Shown piece by piece: positions 59,708 to 64,000 of a stretch of 64,000 nt of DNA. The notes below the pieces were generated by a model. The model worked only from the letters and a program-made list of their open reading frames with translations, was not told the origin of the DNA and made no database searches. This DNA comes from Paucibacter sp. PLA-PC-4 (GTDB lineage Bacteria; Pseudomonadota; Gammaproteobacteria; Burkholderiales; Burkholderiaceae_C). The stretch spans positions 1 to 64,000 of the forward strand of contig NZ_JAPFGP010000021.1 in the NCBI RefSeq assembly GCF_026241155.1. Reading direction: 5' to 3'. Every line of letters starts with the position of its first letter. Position 1 is the first letter of the stretch. A program made the position numbers and the translations under genes.

Positions 59708-61030
59708 ATGAACCCCTCAGTGACCGAGCAGGAGCACGAGGCGCTGCTGCAGTTTCTCTACATGGCGCCGATAGGTCTGCTGCAACTGCGCCATGACGGC
59801 GAGATCCTGCTGATCAATCCGCTGTCCGCACAGCTGCTGATGCCGCTGTCGCGCGACGGCGCGCTGGCCAATCTCTTCACCGCGCTGGCCGATGTGGCTC
59901 CAGACCTGCGCCACCGCGTGAACGACTTTCAAGGCTCGCACGGCATGATTGTCGAGGGGCAGCAGCTGCAGGTGACCGCGGTCGGCTCGGGGCATGCCGA
60001 ACCGCAGCTGCTGTCTCTGAGCCTGCTCAAGCTCGATGACGAGCGTTTGATGGCCGTGCTCAGCGACGTGACGCTGTCCGTCAGGCGCGAGCGAGAGCTG
60101 CGCCAGAGCCAGGCCTGGATCAATACCATCGTCAGCGGTATGACCGACTATGCCCTGCTACCACTGGACGAGCAGGGGGCCGTGCAAGCCTGGAACCCCA
60201 GCGTCGGACGGGTGACCGGGTTTGCGGCCGAGGCCTCGGTGGGGCGCGGCTATTCGGTCTTCTATCCGCCCGATAGCCTGCCGCCGGCGCGCATGCAGGA
60301 TCGTCTGCACGAGGCCGACCGCAGCGGCTGGAGTCTGGACGAGGGCTGGCGGCTGCGTGCCGACGGCTCGCGCTTCTGGGGCAGCTGTCTGATCGCCCCG
60401 CTGCATGAGAGCGCCGATGACGCCACCGCGCCGCGCGGCTACAGTCTGATCATCCGCGACATCTCCGACCGCCGCGAGGCTCATGAGGCCTTGCGTCGTT
60501 CGATTTTCTGCGACCACCTGACCGGACTGGCCAACCGCCGCGCCTTCTTCGAGGCCGCCGAGATCGAGTTGCAACGTTGGGCACAGCAGCCACGCCCCTT
60601 GTCTCTGGTGATGATCGATGCCGATCATTTCAAACAGGTCAACGACCTCCATGGCCATGCCACCGGAGACGCGGTGCTGCGCCATCTGGCGCAGGCGCTG
60701 GGCGCGTGCTCGCGCTCGCTCGATGTGGTGGCCCGAGTCGGCGGCGAGGAGTTCATCCTGCTGCTGCCGGACACCACGATCGACGGCGCCGAGGCTCTGG
60801 CATATCGCTTGTGCCAGAGCATCGCGGAGCGGCCGGTCGAGATTGACGGACACAGCGTCCGCTACACCGTCAGCGCCGGTGTGGTTCAAATGCAGGCCGG
60901 CGTGGCCGGTCTGGACGCGCTGATCAAGCGCGCCGACGCCGCGCTCTACCAGGCAAAGGCGCTGGGTCGCAACCGGGTGCAGCGCTGGAAGGGCAGCGCC
61001 GCACCCAGCGAGCTGGAGGCAGGCCTATGA
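59708..61030 (+). CDS. PAS-PAS-GGDEF diguanylate cyclase
   Basis: A 440-residue soluble protein. PAS 1 (about residues 8-125, FLYMAPIGLLQLRHDGEILL) is followed by PAS 2 (about 135-265, WNPSVGRVTGFAAEA to YSLIIRDISDRREAHEALRR) and a GGDEF domain (about 275-430). The active-site motif is GGEEF (VARVGGEEFILLLP), a functional variant, with the inhibitory I-site RSLD exactly five residues upstream. It should make c-di-GMP and be product-inhibited. No membrane segments are present. Its TGA overlaps the ATG of the next gene. The first PAS domain is paralogous to that of the next protein. Confidence 0.92.
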   Translation: MNPSVTEQEHEALLQFLYMAPIGLLQLRHDGEILLINPLSAQLLMPLSRDGALANLFTALADVAPDLRHRVNDFQGSHGMIVEGQQLQVTAVGSGHAEPQLLSLSLLKLDDERLMAVLSDVTLSVRRERELRQSQAWINTIVSGMTDYALLPLDEQGAVQAWNPSVGRVTGFAAEASVGRGYSVFYPPDSLPPARMQDRLHEADRSGWSLDEGWRLRADGSRFWGSCLIAPLHESADDATAPRGYSLIIRDISDRREAHEALRRSIFCDHLTGLANRRAFFEAAEIELQRWAQQPRPLSLVMIDADHFKQVNDLHGHATGDAVLRHLAQALGACSRSLDVVARVGGEEFILLLPDTTIDGAEALAYRLCQSIAERPVEIDGHSVRYTVSAGVVQMQAGVAGLDALIKRADAALYQAKALGRNRVQRWKGSAAPSELEAGL

Positions 61031-62760
61031 AGCCGGAAGCCAGCGCCTACGAGGCCTTGATCCAGTTCCTCTACCAGTCGCCGATCGGCCTGCTGCAGGC
61101 GCGGCCGGACGGCGAGATTCTGATGGCCAACCCCATGTCGGCGCAGCTGCTGATGCCGGTGGCGCCCGGCGGCAATCTGCTCAATCTCTTCGAAGCCCTG
61201 CAAACCGTGGCTCCCGAGCTGCGGGCGCAGACGGCCGCGCTGGGCGAATCGAACGGTGTGATCTGCGAGGCACTGCGGGTGCCTGTGGCGCACCCACGCA
61301 GTATCGTCAAGGCGCTGGACATTCGCCTGCTCAAGCTCGACGCCGACACTCTGATTGCCAGCGTCAGCGATGCGACGTCGGCCGCGCTGGACGAGCAGCA
61401 GCGGGTTGCCTCTCAGCTGCGCGACGCCACCCGTACCGACAGCCTGACCCTGATCCCGAACCGCGCTGTGGCGCTCGAGCGCATCGAACAGGCCTTGCTG
61501 CATGCGCGTATCGATGAGACTTACCAGTTCGCGCTGCTCTTCATCAATGTCGACCGCTTCAATCGCGTCAATGCCAGCCTGGGCCCTGGCGTCGGCGACG
61601 AGCTGCTGCGCCTGATCGCTGTGCGGCTCAGCAGCACGGTGCGGCTGAGCGATGTGGTGGTCAGTGGCATCGCGGTGCCGTCGCACACCCAGACCGCTGC
61701 CCGGCTGGGCAGCGATGAGTTCGTCGTCGTGCTCGAAGGCCTGCGCCGCGCCGACGATGTGCACGGCGTCGCACAGCGCCTGCTTGACGCGCTGGCCAAG
61801 CCCTATGGCATCGCCCACGAGCAACTGCACTTGAGCGCCAGCATGGGCGTGGTGCTGCGGGCTCAGGCCGAGGGTGATGCCGATGCGGTGCTGCAGGACG
61901 CCAGCACCGCGATGCGGGTGGCCAAGCGTGCGGGCGGCGCCCGCTACTGTGTGTTCGAACCGCAGATGAAACAGCGCGCGGCGCGGCGCGGCCAGGTCGA
62001 GAGCGATCTGCGCCGTGCGCTGGCGCAGGGGGAGCTGTTTGTGGTCTATCAACCGCTGGTGGATCTGGTCGGCGGGGCTTGCAGCGGAGTTGAGGCGCTT
62101 GTGCGCTGGCAGCACCCGACGCGCGGCCTGGTTTCGCCGATCGAGTTCATCGACGTGGCCGAGGAGACCGGCCTGATCGCACCGCTGGGCGCTTTTGTGC
62201 TGGATACGGCCTGCCGGCAGTTCGCCACCTGGCAGCGCCAGCTCGGAGATGGCGCGCCGCAGATCCTCTCGGTCAATCTGTCGCGGGCCCAGTTGGCTGA
62301 TGCCGATTTGCCGGACCTGGTGGCCCGCTCGCTGGCCGACAGCGGCCTGGCGGCGCGGCATCTGCAGTTGGAAATCACCGAGAGCCTGGCCGCGCAGGGC
62401 GAGTCGGTGCAGCGCATGCTGCATCGACTCAAAGCCTTGGGCATAGGCCTGGCGCTGGACGACTTCGGCACCGGCTACTCCTCGCTGGCCAGCCTGCACC
62501 TGCTGCCGGTCGATGTGGTCAAGATCGACCGTTCCTTCGTCAGCCAGGCCGAGACCAGCGCCCACCACCGGGTGCTGATCGAAGCGACCGTGCGTGTGGC
62601 GCGCAGCCTGGGCATGCGTACGGTGGCCGAGGGTGTCGAGACCACCGGGCAGGCGGACATCCTGGCGGTGCTGGAGTGTGACAAGGGCCAGGGCTATCTC
62701 TATGCCCGACCACTGCCGGCCGAGCAGGCTCACGACTGGATCATCGAGCACCTGCGCTGA
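61027..62760 (+). CDS. PAS-GGDEF-EAL protein, probable c-di-GMP phosphodiesterase
   Basis: A 577-residue protein. The N-terminal PAS (FLYQSPIGLLQARPDGEILM, about residues 11-30) closely matches the one in the preceding cyclase. A GGDEF domain (about 135-310) has the degenerate site RLGSDEFVVVL, so cyclase activity is doubtful. The EAL domain (about 325-570) has all key motifs: EALVRWQHP, SVNLS, LEITES, LALDDFGTGYSSL, VVKIDRSFV, VAEGVETTGQ and KGQGYLYARPL. It should hydrolyse c-di-GMP to pGpG. It overlaps the cyclase gene by 4 bp, so both opposing enzymes are made together. Confidence 0.92.
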   Translation: MKPEASAYEALIQFLYQSPIGLLQARPDGEILMANPMSAQLLMPVAPGGNLLNLFEALQTVAPELRAQTAALGESNGVICEALRVPVAHPRSIVKALDIRLLKLDADTLIASVSDATSAALDEQQRVASQLRDATRTDSLTLIPNRAVALERIEQALLHARIDETYQFALLFINVDRFNRVNASLGPGVGDELLRLIAVRLSSTVRLSDVVVSGIAVPSHTQTAARLGSDEFVVVLEGLRRADDVHGVAQRLLDALAKPYGIAHEQLHLSASMGVVLRAQAEGDADAVLQDASTAMRVAKRAGGARYCVFEPQMKQRAARRGQVESDLRRALAQGELFVVYQPLVDLVGGACSGVEALVRWQHPTRGLVSPIEFIDVAEETGLIAPLGAFVLDTACRQFATWQRQLGDGAPQILSVNLSRAQLADADLPDLVARSLADSGLAARHLQLEITESLAAQGESVQRMLHRLKALGIGLALDDFGTGYSSLASLHLLPVDVVKIDRSFVSQAETSAHHRVLIEATVRVARSLGMRTVAEGVETTGQADILAVLECDKGQGYLYARPLPAEQAHDWIIEHLR

Positions 62761-62835
62761 CAGATCGTCGCCGAGTCCAGGCATGGCCGGCGCGCATGCT
62801 ATCGTTTCCTCCAGCAGTTTTCCGAGGACGAGACC

Positions 62836-63618
62836 ATGAGCTACAGCATTGACTTATCGGGCCGCGTGGCCCTGGTGACCGGCGCCTCCAGCGGCCTGGG
62901 AGCGCAGTTCGCCAAGACCCTGGCCAAGGCCGGTGCCGGGGTGGTGCTGGCCGGTCGGCGCCTGGACCGGCTCAAGGCCTTGCGCGCCGAGATCGAGGCG
63001 GCCGGCGGCGACGCCCATGTCGTGACCTTGGACGTCACCGATCTGGACAGCATCAAGTCGGCGGTCGCCCATGCCGAGACCGAGGTCGGCACGCTGGACA
63101 TCCTGGTCAACAACTCTGGCGTCAGCACGACGCAGAAGCTGGTTGACGTCAGCACCGATGACTACGACTTCGTAATGGACACCAATGTGCGCGGCGCCTT
63201 CTTCGTCGCGCAGGAGGTCGGCAAGCGCATGCTGGCGCGGGCCCGCGGCTCGGCACCAGGCACCTTCATCGGCGGGCGCATCGTCAATATCGCGTCGATG
63301 GCCGGCCTGCGGGTGCTCAGCCAGATTGGCGTCTACTCGATGAGCAAGGCCGCCGTGATCCACATGACCAAGGCGATGGCGCTGGAGTGGGGCAAGTACG
63401 GCATCAATGTCAACGCGATCTGCCCCGGCTATATCGATACCGAGATCAACCACCACCACTGGACCACCGACGGCGGCAAGAAGCTGATCGACCTGCTGCC
63501 GCGCAAGCGCGTCGGCCATCCGCAGGACCTCGACACCTCGCTGCTGATGCTGTGCGCCAACGAGAGCCATTTCATCAACGGCGCCGTGATCCAGGCCGAC
63601 GATGGTTTCGGAGTCTGA
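62836..63618 (+). CDS. SDR-family oxidoreductase
   Basis: A 260-residue classical SDR. It has the cofactor motif [20 protein letters not shown] (about residues 12-31), DVTDLDS, NNSGVS, Ser in VNIASMAG, and the YSMSKAAV catalytic Tyr/Lys pair (about 169-173). The C-terminal [20 protein letters not shown] is characteristic of a group annotated as 3-oxoacyl-ACP reductase-like, possibly acetoacetyl-CoA or hydroxyacyl reductases. Substrate unknown. GAGGACGAG precedes the ATG. It is 75 bp after the EAL gene and five bases before yceH, which is a common neighbourhood in Burkholderiales. Confidence 0.85.
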   Translation: MSYSIDLSGRVALVTGASSGLGAQFAKTLAKAGAGVVLAGRRLDRLKALRAEIEAAGGDAHVVTLDVTDLDSIKSAVAHAETEVGTLDILVNNSGVSTTQKLVDVSTDDYDFVMDTNVRGAFFVAQEVGKRMLARARGSAPGTFIGGRIVNIASMAGLRVLSQIGVYSMSKAAVIHMTKAMALEWGKYGINVNAICPGYIDTEINHHHWTTDGGKKLIDLLPRKRVGHPQDLDTSLLMLCANESHFINGAVIQADDGFGV

Positions 63619-63622
63619 ACGC

Positions 63623-64000
63623 ATGTCGACGCTGCGTGACCTGACCCCCCTGGAGGCCCGTGTGCTGGCCGTGCTGGTCGAGAAGGAGCACACGGTGCCG
63701 GACAGCTATCCTCTCTCCGTCAACGCGCTGACCCTGGGCTGCAACCAGAAGACCGCGCGCGACCCGGTGATGAATGCCTCCGAGTCCGAGGTGCTGCAGG
63801 CGCTCGATGAACTCAAGGCCATGCACCTGATCAACACCGTCAGCGGCAGCCGTGTCGTGCGCTTCGAGCACAACGCCGCCCGCGTGCTGGGCGTGCCCGG
63901 TGCGGCGCTGGCCATTCTGACCCTGTTGATGCTGCGCGGCCCGCTGACCGCCGCCGAGCTGCGCCTGTACACCGAGCGGCTGCACCGTTTCGCCGACATT
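63623..64000 (+). CDS. yceH: YceH/DUF480-family protein, 3' end cut off by window
   Basis: The first 126 residues are visible and the gene continues past the right edge. The start [20 protein letters not shown], then [20 protein letters not shown] with [11 protein letters not shown], is diagnostic of YceH (DUF480), a tandem winged-helix protein of unknown function found widely in proteobacteria. The ATG at 63623 lies four bases after the SDR stop, so the two genes are probably cotranscribed. Confidence 0.92.
   Translation, partial: MSTLRDLTPLEARVLAVLVEKEHTVPDSYPLSVNALTLGCNQKTARDPVMNASESEVLQALDELKAMHLINTVSGSRVVRFEHNAARVLGVPGAALAILTLLMLRGPLTAAELRLYTERLHRFADI

Noticed and set aside
60946-62784. 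612-codon minus-strand ORF opposite the GGDEF/EAL gene
   Set aside because: The plus strand holds all EAL motifs in order; the minus frame is His/Gln/Ala-rich without a domain.
1-64000. CRISPR array, tRNA/rRNA genes, insertion sequences or prophage
   Set aside because: No regularly spaced repeats, transposase, integrase or RNA-gene sequence was recognised on reading; a covariance-model and IS search would be needed to exclude small ones.

Overview
The window is GC-rich, tightly packed proteobacterial DNA. Several features suggest Burkholderiales, probably near Roseateles/Pelomonas/Rubrivivax: a partial LigJ-type hydratase beside a Nac/CysB-like LysR gene, a PEP-CTERM protein, large TonB-dependent receptors, a YceH protein and an ETF-ubiquinone oxidoreductase. 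This placement is an inference from gene content; no rRNA, tRNA, phage or insertion sequence was seen.

Layout. 1-1873: end of a probable protocatechuate 4,5-cleavage locus (partial amidohydrolase, LysR regulator, periplasmic-binding-fold protein). 1954-9973 (minus): one operon holding an AraFGH-type sugar ABC importer and all five steps of the oxidative De Ley-Doudoroff galactose pathway (SDR dehydrogenase, SMP-30 lactonase, DgoD, DgoK, DgoA). A TonB-dependent receptor diverges from it (10162-12387). 12402-15310: a hypothetical membrane-anchored protein, a LysR regulator, a small ORF and a nucleotidyltransferase. 15390-51330: a rhamnogalacturonan-I (pectin) utilisation locus. It contains two PL4 lyases around a PEP-CTERM protein, a lipoprotein with two CE12 acetylesterase domains, a PL22-like secreted lyase, a large TonB receptor, a PL11 lyase, a L-rhamnose operon (mutarotase, isomerase, kinase, bifunctional aldolase/dehydrogenase, DeoR regulator) with GH28, a YesU/DUF6250-like protein and an esterase, and an operon for serine hydrolase, CE12, Tat-exported PL26, GPH-family transporter, GH105 and a giant GH43-GH35 fusion. 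A TacA/TacT-type toxin-antitoxin pair with a broken toxin lies at the end of the rhamnose operon. 51579-58000: MocR regulator divergent from a PaiB/GNAT pair, S9 peptidase and ETF-QO. 58115-64000: outer-membrane phospholipase A, then a photoactive-yellow-protein-like photoreceptor in an apparent operon with a diguanylate cyclase and a GGDEF/EAL protein, then an SDR and the start of yceH.

How the parts fit. Secreted lyases and deacetylases would cut rhamnogalacturonan-I. Oligomers would enter through the TonB receptor, be trimmed in the periplasm by PL26 and GH43-GH35, enter the cytoplasm through the GPH transporter, and be finished by GH105/GH28. Rhamnose then goes through RhaM-RhaI-RhaK-RhaDE, and galactose released from side chains goes through the ABC importer and De Ley-Doudoroff enzymes. 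Genes for metabolism of the unsaturated uronate (kduI/kduD/kdgK) are not in the window.

The most unusual system is at 59226-62760: a PYP homologue with the chromophore Cys, Tyr and Glu conserved, preceded by a near-consensus sigma-28 (flagellar) promoter and followed by a cyclase and a phosphodiesterase that share a paralogous N-terminal domain. This looks like a blue-light to c-di-GMP module tied to motility.
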